Shown here: positions 34,115 to 44,400 of the stretch, in pieces
Layout: each line of letters begins with the position of its first letter
Position numbering within the stretch: the stretch's first letter is position 1
NCBI RefSeq assembly: GCF_018596315.1
Contig: NZ_JAHEAG010000017.1
Location: 96,653-160,652 of the forward strand
Direction of reading: 5' to 3'
Source of the DNA: Bradyrhizobium sp. SRL28
Lineage (GTDB): Bacteria > Pseudomonadota > Alphaproteobacteria > Rhizobiales > Xanthobacteraceae
Length of the DNA stretch: 64,000 bases
Translations under genes and position numbers: made by a program
Notes under the pieces: model-generated
Told to the model about the DNA's origin: nothing
The model's input: the letters and a program-made list of their open reading frames with translations, nothing else
Database searches by the model: none

Positions 34115-35131
34115 GTGATCGTCCAACATTTACTGCAAAACGAGACTTCTGCTTCCCGCCGCGCGTTCCTGCGCGGGATTGTGTCTTCCGCCAGCGTGCT
34201 TGCGCTCGGCGGGTGCGCGAGCCTGGGCGCGACGGGCGCGCGTTACGACGCTTCGTCGCTTACTGCAGAACCGACATTGGTCGTCGCAACCACGCGCAAG
34301 CCGGTGAACGGCGGGCGGGCGAAACCCTGGTTCGGGCCGGAGCGCGCGACACGGATGACCGTCGCCCGGGCGAAGCTGGTGCCGCCCGACGAGAGTCGTT
34401 TCTCGCTCGCCGCAGCCGGTATTGGCGACTGGCGTCTTGATGGGGTCGAGCCGGTGTCGGGCGAGGTCAGCGATCTTCTCGCTCAGGGCAGCGGCGACGT
34501 CCTGATCTACGTGCACGGTTTCAAGCAGACGTTCGAGACGGCGGCGCTCGATGCCGCGCATCTTGCTGACGGCATCAGGTTCCGCGGCCAGACGATGGTC
34601 TTCTCATGGCCGTCCAAGGCGGGACTGTTCGATTATGCCTATGATCGCGAAAGTGCGATGTGGTCCCGCGATGGCTTCGAACGTGTGCTTCAATCCGTCG
34701 TCACGACTCCCGGCACCGCCCGCGTTCACATCGTCGCGCACAGCATGGGCACCATGCTGACGCTCGAAAGCCTGCGCCAGCTCTATGCGCGAAATGGCGA
34801 CGCCGTTGCAGACAAGATTGGGGCGGTGGTGTTTGCCTCACCTGACATCGACATGGACGTATTCTCGTCGGCGGTTGTTCGCATCGGTCCCATCGGCCGC
34901 AAGATCACCGTCGTCACCGCGACGAACGACCGCGCGCTGGCGTTGTCGGGGCGAATAGCCGGCGGGATGACACGGGTCGGCGCCGCCGAGAAGGCTGCCA
35001 TTGAGCAGCTCGGGGTGCGCGTCATCGACGCGTCCGACGCGGGCTGGGGCGTCATCAACCACGATTTGTTCCTGTCCAATGCAGAGGTGCGGCGGGTGAT
35101 ACGCCGTTCGATCGATACTTCAGCCGCGTAA
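34115..35131 (+). CDS. DUF900 alpha/beta-hydrolase lipoprotein
   Basis: 338 residues. The N-terminus has a twin arginine (SRRAFLRGIVSSASVL) and a lipobox (LGGC), so it may be a Tat-exported lipoprotein. The alpha/beta hydrolase core is DUF900-like: oxyanion region LIYVHGFKQTFE, then HIVAHSMGTMLTLE with the nucleophile serine. GVINHDLFLSN holds the presumptive catalytic His. Substrate unknown. GTG 34115 is used; an ATG further in would lose the twin-arginine signal. 33814-34114 contains no recognisable gene. Confidence 0.82.
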   Translation: MIVQHLLQNETSASRRAFLRGIVSSASVLALGGCASLGATGARYDASSLTAEPTLVVATTRKPVNGGRAKPWFGPERATRMTVARAKLVPPDESRFSLAAAGIGDWRLDGVEPVSGEVSDLLAQGSGDVLIYVHGFKQTFETAALDAAHLADGIRFRGQTMVFSWPSKAGLFDYAYDRESAMWSRDGFERVLQSVVTTPGTARVHIVAHSMGTMLTLESLRQLYARNGDAVADKIGAVVFASPDIDMDVFSSAVVRIGPIGRKITVVTATNDRALALSGRIAGGMTRVGAAEKAAIEQLGVRVIDASDAGWGVINHDLFLSNAEVRRVIRRSIDTSAA

Positions 35132-35266
35132 AGGGGATATTGCGAAGCCATTTTCGACGCATTAGCGAACCGTTAACCAGCCGCGCAGCGCGGTGGAACC
35201 GGCAGGGCATCGATTTTAAGGTATTTGCGGCACGATCAATGAGGTTGGGTCTTTTTTGGCTGCCTC

Positions 35267-37208
35267 ATGAACAATATTGCAAAGTTATTTCGAATCGATG
35301 CCGAGAATCACGAATTGATGGGCGCGCAGCTCGCCGCGTTTTCGCGGCAGGTCCCGTTGCTGTATTTTATCCTGAGCGTGAATTCGATTGCGTTGGCGTT
35401 TACCCATCTGGACATTGCGCCGCTAAGCTTGACCGTCGCGTTTCCTGGCTTTCTGGTCGGGGCGTGCGCGATCCGTTGCCTGATCTGGCTGCGCCGCCGC
35501 GACGGCGTGGTCGAGCCGAAGGCCGCAGCCCGCACCCTGCGGGCGACCGTGCTGCTGGGCGGCGCACTGGGATTTGCATTCCTGACGTGGGCGCTCAGTC
35601 TGTTTCCGTATGGCGACACCTCCCGCCACGGCCATATCCTGTTCTTCGTCGGCATCACGGTCGTCAGCTGCATCTTCTGCCTGATGCATGTGCGCCCGGC
35701 GGCGCTGATCCTGACCGGCACGGTGATCGCACCTTTCGTGGTGTTTCTGCTTGCGAGCGGCGACGTGGTTCATATCGCCATTGGATTGAACCTGTTCCTG
35801 GTCACGGTCGCGATGATCTACATCCTGATCATCTGCTCCGGGCAGTTCGCCGCCATGGTCAATGGCCAGGTGGAGACCAGGCGTCTCAGCAACGAGAACT
35901 TCCGTCTCGCCAATGTCGACAGCCTCACCGATCTGCCCAACCGGCGCCAGTTCTTCCACCGGCTGTCGGACCTCGCAGAACAGGCGAGAACGGCAAACCA
36001 CAGGTTCGTCGTCGGCGTGCTCGATCTCGACGGCTTCAAGGCGGTCAACGATCTCTACGGACACGGGGTCGGCGATCGGGTGCTGAAGGAAACCGGCCAG
36101 CGCCTCCTGGAGCTTTCCGACGACACGCAATTCATCGCGCGCCTCGGCGGCGACGAGTTCGGAATCATCGTCGATGCGGACCTCGATCCCGAGGCCGTTC
36201 TTGCGGTCGGCTCGAAAGTCTGCTCCGTCTTCGACGCGCCGTTTTCCGTCGCCGGGATCGTCGCCAAGATCGGCGGCTCGGTGGGATTTGCACTTGCACC
36301 GGATGCCGGCACGACGGCGGAACTGCTCTACGAGCGCGCCGACTACGCGCTCTACCACGCCAAGGCAAGATACCGCGGCCGGCCGGTGATCTTCTCCAGG
36401 GAACACGAAGTCGAAATCCGCAAGCTCAGCACCATTGAACACACATTGCGGCGGATCGATCTCGACGCAGAACTGTCGTTGCACTATCAGCCGATCGTCA
36501 ATGTCGGAACGGCGCGGCTGGTCGGCTTCGAAGCGCTCGCGCGATGGCATAATCCCGAGCTCGGTGATGTCGCTCCCGACGTTTTCATTTCGGTCGCGGA
36601 GCGCACCGAATTGATCGGGACGATCACGCAGGTCCTGTTGCGCAAGGCGCTGGCCGCCGCCCACTCCTGGCCGGACGATATCTTCCTGTCCTTCAATCTG
36701 TCGATGCGCGACCTGATCTCGCAAGTCACCATCCTGCAGACCGTGGCCCTCATCGAAAGCAGCGGCATCGATCCTCGCCGCATCATCATCGAGGTCACCG
36801 AGACGGCGTTGATGCAGGATTACGAGCAGGTGCAGGATTCGCTCAGGATTTTGCGATCGATGGGATTGAAGGTGGCGCTCGACGATTTCGGATCGGGGCA
36901 GTCCAGCCTGTGTCCATCAATTGTCGCTGGACAAGATCAAGATCGATCGGGGTTTCATTCGCAATATCGCGACACAGGAGAACGCCCGCAACATCGTCAA
37001 GACGGTGATCGACCTGTGCCGCAACCTGAAATTCGACTGCGTGGTCGAAGGCGTGGAAACGGCAGAGCAGGTCGAGATCATCAACCGTCTCGGTTGCTCG
37101 ACGATGCAGGGATACTTCTTTGCCAAGCCGATGCCGCAGAGCGAGGTCGAGACCTTCATCGCCAACTACCGCGTATCGGATCATCCGCGAATGGCCGCGG
37201 CCGGGTGA
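35267..37208 (+). pseudogene. GGDEF-EAL (diguanylate cyclase/phosphodiesterase) gene with frameshift
   Basis: From ATG 35267: about five membrane helices, then GGDEF with RLGGDEFGIIVD (GGDEF at residue 294) and an EAL domain starting at FEALARW (EAL at residue 422). After GSGQSSL near residue 547 the frame shifts: the family expects about nine bases between SSL and HQL, but only four are present. The correct frame resumes as LDKIKIDRGFI and continues to AAAG at 37208. The uninterrupted frame runs on to 37225 with nonsense. GGDEF looks intact, EAL is cut in its last third. Could be a sequencing error. Confidence 0.75.
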
Positions 37209-37545
37209 GTTCGATCAACGCCTGATGTCGCAGCTCCGTTGCCGTTCAGTACAGCGGGCTAGCACCGCAACATCATGGCGACAGCCTGTCATCGATCGCG
37301 CGGCCGTCGCAATGTCACCACGCCGTCACCCTTAATGTCGCCAAATTGACGGAACACTTATTCGTGGCCGGCACGGTGGTGCCCAGCCTCGCCTCGAACT
37401 GCTCAACGCTTGAACTGCTTAACGTCCGAAAACGCCGACCGGTTGTCGGCGCGCGATGCTTTGCGGCTAGATCGGTGAGACGCGGGCGAAGTCCAGTGCA
37501 CGCCGGCGATCTAAATTATTCAGTTGTTACAGAGGAATGAAAGTT

Positions 37546-37890
37546 ATGCGTCAAGCAACATCGAAGGCCGCGGCAGGTTCGAGCGCGAACCGCCGACCGG
37601 TGCTGTCACTCGCGGCGGGCATAGCCTTGCTCGCGGGCGTCACCACGGCTCACGCGCAGAGCACGGGCATCGCCGCCTGTGACGACTTCCTGACCAAATA
37701 CGACGCCTGCGTCGTCTCCAAGGTCCCCGAGGCACAGCGCGCGATGTACAAGACGCAGATCGACCAGACGCGCAAGGCGTGGGTCGACATGGCCAAGAAT
37801 CCGTCGGCGAAGGCGACCATGGAATCGACCTGCAAGCAGACCCTGGATGCGACGAAGGCCTCGCTCACGTCCTTTGGCTGCTCGTTCTGA
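37546..37890 (+). CDS. Exported hypothetical protein
   Basis: 114 residues with a signal peptide (VLSLAAGIALLAGVTTAHA, cut before QSTGIAACDDFL). The mature 75 residues are helical with four cysteines (AACDDFLTKYDACVVSK, and STCKQ and FGCSF near the end), suggesting two disulfide bonds in a small periplasmic protein. AGAGGA lies 9 nt before ATG 37546; ATG 37537 is too close to it. The 330-bp region before it shows no gene. Confidence 0.7.
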   Translation: MRQATSKAAAGSSANRRPVLSLAAGIALLAGVTTAHAQSTGIAACDDFLTKYDACVVSKVPEAQRAMYKTQIDQTRKAWVDMAKNPSAKATMESTCKQTLDATKASLTSFGCSF

Positions 37891-38229
37891 CCGGCGCCTG
37901 CGCCGCTGAAAAGGAGTGGCGCCGCGTGGGCGCCATTCCCTGGCGGTGGCCGGGGCGAGACGGGAGCGGTCCGACAATGCCGGCGAGGCACTCTTCCGGA
38001 ACTTTGGCCGAAACGACGTGTGTAGCGCCGGCGTGGGATTCACAATCAAGCGGCGCGCCTTCGAGGCGCGGTCTGCAAACTTCTCTTTATGCCGATTAAC
38101 TACTTGTTAACCATAACGCCCCAGCATTGCCCCTCTAAAGAGAGCCGCCACGGGCGTTAGTCCGAAGGCGCAATTGATCGTTCATCTTGGGGGCGAGCCG
38201 AGGCTCGTGGGGCTCCAAGGAGTAACGTC

Positions 38230-38349
38230 ATGCCGTCACCTGGCGTAAAACACGAAGCAAGTTTGCTTTCTGAATTCGTTCCGGCGATTTTCGGCGCACT
38301 TGGTTTGGGTGTTCCGATTGCGGTTGCGATCATCTGGATTTGTTCCTGA
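38230..38349 (+). CDS. 39-residue membrane microprotein
   Basis: ATG 38230 has AAGGAG 7 nt upstream. The peptide begins MPSPGVKHEASLLSEFV and continues with one hydrophobic helix (IFGALGLGVPIAVAIIWICS). The good ribosome-binding site and the clean membrane segment support a real gene, though no relative is known to me. It is not overlapped by another gene. Confidence 0.55.
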   Translation: MPSPGVKHEASLLSEFVPAIFGALGLGVPIAVAIIWICS

Positions 38350-38463
38350 TCGGTGCCCGCTTGTTTTCTGACGGCGCTCGTCTGTGAGGGGCGTGGCGGA
38401 CCACGATCCATGGCGCTGTTCGTTCGCGGCGTTCCCATGCTGCCGCAGCACTGCGCGTGGCCC

Positions 38464-38994
38464 TCAAGTCGCGGACGCGATCATTCCGACCCTCATATCC
38501 TTGGCGAGATATACGCATGCGTCGTCGGCAAACACGCTGCCGTTTGCAATGCCAACAGCCAGTTTGCCGCGCCTTACCTGGCGCATACTGACCTCGTAGC
38601 GCACGCGCTTGATGTCTGGCTTGATGTCTCCCCGGAACTTGACCTCGCCGACGCCGACGGCGCGGCCCTTTCCCGGTGAACCCGACCAGCCAAGCCAATA
38701 GCCGACGATCTGCCACATGGCATCCAGACCCAGACATCCCGGCATCACGGGATCGCCGAGAAAGTGACAGTCAAAAAACCAGAGGCGAGGGGTGATATCC
38801 AGCTCAGCGATGACGTGACCCTTGCCGAATTCGCCGCCGTCCAGGCTGATTTCGGTGATGCGGTCTATCATCAGCATGGGCGGTGCCGGCAGCTGGGCAT
38901 TGCCCGGGCCGAAATAGCCGCCTTCGCTGGATTTGAGCAGATCCTCCTTTGTGTAGGACGATTGCGCAGTGTGAAAGTCGCGAGGGTTGGACAA
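38464..38994 (-). CDS. fabA: 3-hydroxydecanoyl-ACP dehydratase/isomerase
   Basis: 176 residues, FabA size. The catalytic pair is His77 (FFDCHFLGDP) and Asp91 (LGLDAMWQ), as His70/Asp84 in E. coli. FabA dehydrates 3-hydroxyacyl-ACP and isomerises trans-2- to cis-3-decenoyl-ACP, the entry to unsaturated fatty acids. Usually fabB follows; here none does. It lies 39 bp downstream of a TetR gene on the same strand, perhaps a FabR-like local circuit. The C-terminus (MIASAT) differs from usual (GLF) endings, so it may be a second, paralogous copy. Confidence 0.88.
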   Translation of the reverse strand: MSNPRDFHTAQSSYTKEDLLKSSEGGYFGPGNAQLPAPPMLMIDRITEISLDGGEFGKGHVIAELDITPRLWFFDCHFLGDPVMPGCLGLDAMWQIVGYWLGWSGSPGKGRAVGVGEVKFRGDIKPDIKRVRYEVSMRQVRRGKLAVGIANGSVFADDACVYLAKDMRVGMIASAT

Positions 38995-39033
38995 GACAAA
39001 CTCCTTCGGTGTTTGGCTGGCGGTTGCGCGACG

Positions 39034-39656
39034 TCAGGCGACTTTGTCGCGACCGTTTTTTTCGATGCCGGCGCCGGCAGTCAGGCGCAGGGCTCCGGCC
39101 ATGAAGGCCCAGATTTCGTCCGTGAGTTTCTCCGGATCGGGTCGTTGTTCGCTCATCAGGGCAGCGAGAAGGGCCTGGCGAATTCCGCCGATCATCAGCG
39201 CAATGGTGAGATGGGGATCGATGTGATCGGGAACGAAGCCGTCGCGCTGCGCCGCCTCGATCATGCGTGCGCCACCAGCGAGCTGTTTGTTGGTGAAAGC
39301 CCGCTCGACATCGAGGACTTCGGGCGCCCGGCTCAAGGCGCCGATGACAAGGGGAGCGAAGGGGTGGTCGTAGTGGAAGGCGATATAGGATGCTATTCGC
39401 CGTCTCTCTCTCTGTCCGCCCAGCTTTCCGAGGGCCTGCACACGTCGTTGAAAACCTCTTCATCGATGCGGCTATAGAACGCTTCAACAACGGTAGCGAT
39501 CAGACCTGCCTTCGATCCGAAGTGGTGATAGGCCAGCCCGACCGAAACCCGCGCCCGCTTCGCGACGGCCTGCATTTCCAGATGCCCGTGACTCTGGATG
39601 AGCTCCTTTTCGGCCGCTCGGATTAATCTCTCTCGTGTCGTGATCGTTGCGGTCAT
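39034..39656 (-). pseudogene. TetR-family regulator interrupted at an (AG)n tract
   Basis: The N-terminal part from 39656 has a TetR helix-turn-helix (MQAVAKRARVSVGLAYHHFG). After ADRER the frame ends at a stop. Another frame gives the remaining effector domain (RRIASYIAFHYDHPFAPLV to the stop at 39034). The two join perfectly if one AG unit is removed from the (AG)5A tract at 39403-39413. It is either a disrupted gene, a slipped-strand (phase-variable) switch, or a sequencing artefact. It is directly upstream of fabA. Confidence 0.8.
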
Positions 39657-39671
39657 GCTCGATCCGGGCGG

Positions 39672-39689
39672 TGAATTGAATTCAATTCA
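39672..39689. promoter_or_regulatory. Perfect 18-bp palindrome, putative TetR operator
   Basis: TGAATTGAATTCAATTCA is exactly self-complementary and lies 16 bp upstream of the TetR start. Its position fits an operator for autoregulation by the adjacent TetR-family protein and control of the following fabA gene. It could also be the -10 or UP region. Confidence 0.5.
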
Positions 39690-39777
39690 ATCTCGTTGCG
39701 AGCCGGGATTCAAGTCAAAAGTTTCCTGGAGACCATGACGTGTCCCGGTGATGCGCACGCTTTGGAGCCTGAGCGAC

Positions 39778-41169
39778 CTAACTTGACGCAACGTTTTGCG
39801 AGGACTTTGCCGGAAGCAAAACCAGAGCGGCGACCATCGCGACCAGCGCGGCGAATGCCGCCAGGGTGAATGGTGTAGCAAACGCCACTGCCGCTTCGGT
39901 CGTCCCCAGCGTCGCTCCTAACGCGGCAATGCTGATGGCAAAGCCGGATTGGCGCACGATCATTGTCACAGCCGAGGCCATGCCGGCCTGCGTGGGCGGT
40001 GCGAGCGCCAAAACGACGTTCCCTATCTGCGGATTCGCCAGCGCGGCTCCGACGCCAATCGTCAGCATTCCGGCGATCGTTGCTGCAAGGCGCATCGCAG
40101 GGCTGGCGGAGAGGGTGGCCAACACCAGAAACAGGTCTCCTATGGCGAGGATGCCGAACGCAACGATGAAGAAACGCCGCCATCCCCATCGTGTCACAAA
40201 GCGGCCGCCTGACAGCGGCACCAGCAGCATCGGCAGTGTCGCCGCCAGCAGCGCTACCCCGGCCACTTCGATGCTCACGAGCAGCCCGGCGCTCAGGAAC
40301 AGGGGCAAATAGACCAGCACGGCCCAGTAACCAAACTGGATGGCGGTCAACAACGCGCCGACCCCTGTCATCGCCGACGTTGCGAACACCCGGGGATCAA
40401 GCACCGGACGCGGACTGCGCCATTGCTGCAAGACGAACACGAACGCCGCCGCAGCGCTGGCGACGAGGCAGCCGGCTCTTAACGCCAATGACGCGTCGCG
40501 TCGCAAGAGTGCATCGATTGCCAGGCCCAGCGATATCGTCAGCAGCGCGACACCCAGAGGGTCGAGTGGACGCCCGTTCGGGTCATTCGTCTCGGCAACG
40601 ACCCGTGGCACGGCGAGAGCCAGCGCCAGGCAGAACGGGACGTTGGCGTAAAAGATCCAACGCCAACCAACCCACGAGGCGAGCAAGCCGCCCAAGGTCG
40701 GGCCCAAGGCCATGGCAACACCGGAAATCACGCCGATGATGCCGAACGCCCGCGCCCGCTGACCATAGTCTGGAAACGCACCGGCGACGAGTGCAATTGC
40801 ACCCGTGACCATGAAGGCTGCACCGACCCCCTGCACGACCCGCGCAGTCAGGAGCAGCGGGCCGCTGGTCGCCAAGCCACAGGCGATTGAAGCCATGAGA
40901 AACACGGCATTGCCGGCCAACATGGCGCGGCGGCGACCGAAGCGATCTGCAAGCGCGCCTGATGCAAGGAGAGCGCCCGTGAAGGCAAGGCTGTACGCGT
41001 CGATGACCCAGGCGGCACCGGCGACGGCAAAGCCAAGGTCCTTGGCGATGGCGGGCATGGCGACCACGACCGCCGTCACGTCGAACAGCGTCAGGAACGT
41101 GCCGAGACCAAGCGCGAGCGTGATCAGGTTCGATCGCCCTTGCGCTACCTCGGATGCGCGATTGTGTAT
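39778..41169 (-). CDS. MFS drug-resistance transporter with an abnormal start codon
   Basis: About 463 residues with 14 predicted helices (DHA2-like; GALADRFGRRRAM motif). The open frame by canonical codons begins at GTG 41079, inside the first membrane helix. The in-frame upstream sequence HNRASEVAQGRSNLITLALG completes the first helix normally. At its front the codon ATA 41169 lies 4-5 nt after AAGGGGGA, exactly where an ATG would be expected. The gene either uses ATA weakly, starts at GTG, or is silenced by the ATG-to-ATA change. Confidence 0.7.
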   Translation of the reverse strand: MHNRASEVAQGRSNLITLALGLGTFLTLFDVTAVVVAMPAIAKDLGFAVAGAAWVIDAYSLAFTGALLASGALADRFGRRRAMLAGNAVFLMASIACGLATSGPLLLTARVVQGVGAAFMVTGAIALVAGAFPDYGQRARAFGIIGVISGVAMALGPTLGGLLASWVGWRWIFYANVPFCLALALAVPRVVAETNDPNGRPLDPLGVALLTISLGLAIDALLRRDASLALRAGCLVASAAAAFVFVLQQWRSPRPVLDPRVFATSAMTGVGALLTAIQFGYWAVLVYLPLFLSAGLLVSIEVAGVALLAATLPMLLVPLSGGRFVTRWGWRRFFIVAFGILAIGDLFLVLATLSASPAMRLAATIAGMLTIGVGAALANPQIGNVVLALAPPTQAGMASAVTMIVRQSGFAISIAALGATLGTTEAAVAFATPFTLAAFAALVAMVAALVLLPAKSSQNVASS

Positions 41170-41439
41170 GCCGTCCCCCTTATGGCAGGGATCTAGGGTA
41201 GGTCAGAGATCAGCGGCCCGCTCGACTTCGGTGGCCGCCTCGGCCGTGGAAGTCTTCCATGCCGATAGCTTCGTATGCGCCAGTCCTACTGACAGCGTGG
41301 TGTCAGCAGGATTTGAAGCGACGCCTCGAGTCGTCCGAGTGTCCGGTCGGCGGTGGACCGAGGGCAAGCGGCTACCGCCGCAGACCATCTGCGGGCCACG
41401 GTGGAACGGTCGACACTGCCAAGGCTCCAGGTCAGTTTG

Positions 41440-44400
41440 TCATACGGAAGGCCTGATCAGCCGTACGGGCCGACTGATCCCGATCGAGGGCGTCGAAACC
41501 TTGTCGACCGCCGCCTTTTCCAATTCGATGCCGGGCAACTTCAGCTTGAGCAGCTGTGGCAGATAGGCAGCCGCAATCATGAACAAAAGTGAGGTGAAGG
41601 TAAGCCAGAAGTAGGCCCATTGGTCTTTGACCAAAGCATGTTCTGGGGACTTGCCGAACAACGAGCAGATGAAGGCCAGCTGCGCAAATAAGAATACGAG
41701 CACGCTCAAACAAAAGATGATGGTGGGGCCCAGCACCTCCACCAAAAACTCACCCCTGCGCTGGCGCTTGCGCTTGTTGATCTTCTCAATCGCCGCACGC
41801 GCTTTGCTGTCGTGGGGATCCGCCTCGTTGCATTTCCGAAAGTCGTATGATGCGACCTTGAGCGACGCGATCAACGTGTTCGGGGACGCACCGGCCTCGT
41901 AGGATTTCGTCCGGGCGTATCCGCGCGTATAGTATATTTTTGCGAGGTCGCTGTTCGACAAACGTTTTGAGCCCGATTCCTGGTTTCTGCCATACTTGAG
42001 GGCATTCGTGAGAAATTGCACAGCTATTTCGTATTGATCCGGATCGCCATCGTCCGCGAGTTCGATACAGACTTGCGCTGCCCCGCGCAATGCATCGATA
42101 TTTCCCGGCGCGAACTTCAACACCTGCTCGAACTGAGCCTGGGCACTCTCGAATTGTTTCCATAGCAATAGCGCGTTTCCGAGATTGCTTTGCAAGGTCA
42201 AATCCCCCGGCTTTACTAGAAGTGCCTGCCGGAAGTGTTTCACGGCTTCGGAGTGCTCCCCGTTGTGGTAGCAGGCAAGGCCCCGCATCTCGGTTACTTG
42301 CGCGTGCTTCAACCTGGATCCGCGGCAGACCGACTCGGCGAGATCGAGCTGTTCCCTGGCCTCCGTCCAATCACAGGATTCGAGGTAAAGGGCTGCCAGG
42401 GTGAGGTGGGTCTGGAGTTCTGTGCCCTTGCCAAGTTGACGCTTAAGCAACTCACTCGCCCGAGGCATCAGGTAGTTCAATCGAGCATGGATTTCAGCAG
42501 GCTTCTTCGCATCCGACTTTGCCCATCTCTGGTTGAGAATGGCGCGTCCCGCCCATGCATCCGCGTTGTCGTTCTGATGTTCTAGAACCCGCTTATATAA
42601 TTTGTCGGATTCCTCGTAGGACTCATTCTCTCCCAACGCGGCGGCAAAATAGACCGCTCTCTGCAAGCGTTCCGCGCCGCGCAGCTCGCCGTCGAGCAGG
42701 CGCTCATAGCATTGCCGCACCGACCGCCATTCCTTCCAACTTTCCTCATAACGACCAAGCCGGAACAACAAGTTTGACTTGGCATGACGCGGCAGCGGGT
42801 CGTCCTGGTCGAGCACAGATGCCTTATCGAATTGCGCGATCGCATCCTGGTATTGGCCGAGATCGGCGAGGCTGAGGCCGTAAAAGTAAACCGCCTGCGC
42901 ATCGCCCTTGCTGATGTCCTGGGCGCAATCGAATTTTGTCTTCGCGTCCTCGAATTTCTCCTGCTCGCGAAGGGCCAATCCCCAATTCAACAAGGCATAT
43001 TTCCGATCCTTGGACCCCTTCTTCTGCCACAGCTCGTCCGCCTGGCGGTATTGCTCGATCGCGTCGTCAAAGCGCCCCTGCGTCGCGCGCACCAAGCCAA
43101 AACTGTTGTAGGCGTCGGGGAACTCCGGATCGATGCCGATGGCCTGCTGGTACTTCTCGGCCGCCTGATCGTAGTGCTCCTGCGCACTCAGGGCCCATGC
43201 CCAACATAGCAAGGCATATTTCCGGCCCTTGGATTCCTTCTTCTGCCATAGCTCGTCCGCCTGGCGGTATTGCTCGATCGCGTCGTCAAAGTGCTCCTGC
43301 ACCGCGCGCACCAAGCCAAACCGTATGTGGCCCCACGGGCCTTGCGGATCGAGGTCGATGGCCTCTCGGCACTTCTCGGCGGCCTGTTCATGGTGCTTCT
43401 GCGCGCTCAGGGCGTTCGCCCAGCTCCAGAGAGCGCGCTTACGGTCCTTGGATTCCTGCTTCTGCCACAGCTCGTCCGCCTGGCGGTATAGCTCGATCGC
43501 GTCGTCAAAGCGCTCCTGCGCCGCGCGCACCAAGCCAAAGCTGTTGTAGGCGTCGGGGAATTCCGGATCGATGCCGATGGCCTGCTGGCACTTCTCGGCG
43601 GCCTGTTCGTAGTGATCTTGCTCGCGAAGTGCGTCCGCCCAGTTGCACAGAGCGCGCTTACGGTCCTTGGATTCCTTCTTCTGCCACAACTCGTCCGCCC
43701 GGCGGTATAGCTCGATCGCGTCGTCAAAGCGCTCCTGCACCGCGCGCACCAAGCCAAAATTGTTGTAGGCGTCGGGGAATTCCGGATCGATGCCGATGGC
43801 CTGCTGGCACTTCTCGGCCGCCTGATCGTAGTGCTCCTGTAGGCGCAGGGCGTCCGCCCAGTTGCACAGAGCGCGCTTACGGTCTTTGGATTCCTGCTTC
43901 TGCCACAGCTCGTCCGCCCGGCGGTATAGCTCGATCGCGTCGTCAAAGCGCTCCTCGTCCGCGCGCACCAAGCCAAAGCTGTTGTAGGCGTCGGGGAATT
44001 CCGGATCGATGCCGATGGCCTGCTGGCATTTCTCGGCCGCCTGATCGTAATGTTCCTGTAGGCGCAGGGCGTCCGCCCAATTGCACAGAGTGCGCTTACG
44101 GTCCTTGGATTCCTTCTCCTGCCACAACGCGTTCGCCCGGCGGTATAGCTCGATCGCTTCGTCAAAGCGCCCCTGCGCCGCGCGCACCAAGCCAAAGCTG
44201 TTGTAGGCGTCGGGGAATTCTGGATCGATGCCGATGGCCTGCAGGCACTTCTCGGCTGCCTTATCGTAGTGCTCCTGTAGGCGCAGGGCGTCCGCCCAGT
44301 TGCACAGAGCGCGCTTACGGTCCTTGGACTTCTTCTTTTGCCAAAGCTCGTCTGCCTGGCGATATTCTTCGATTGCGTCGTCAAAGCGCTCCTGGTCCGC

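Noticed and set aside
42997..44310. Tandem repeats considered as a CRISPR-like array
   Set aside because: The units are coding, 219 bp, without spacers, and translate to TPR motifs.
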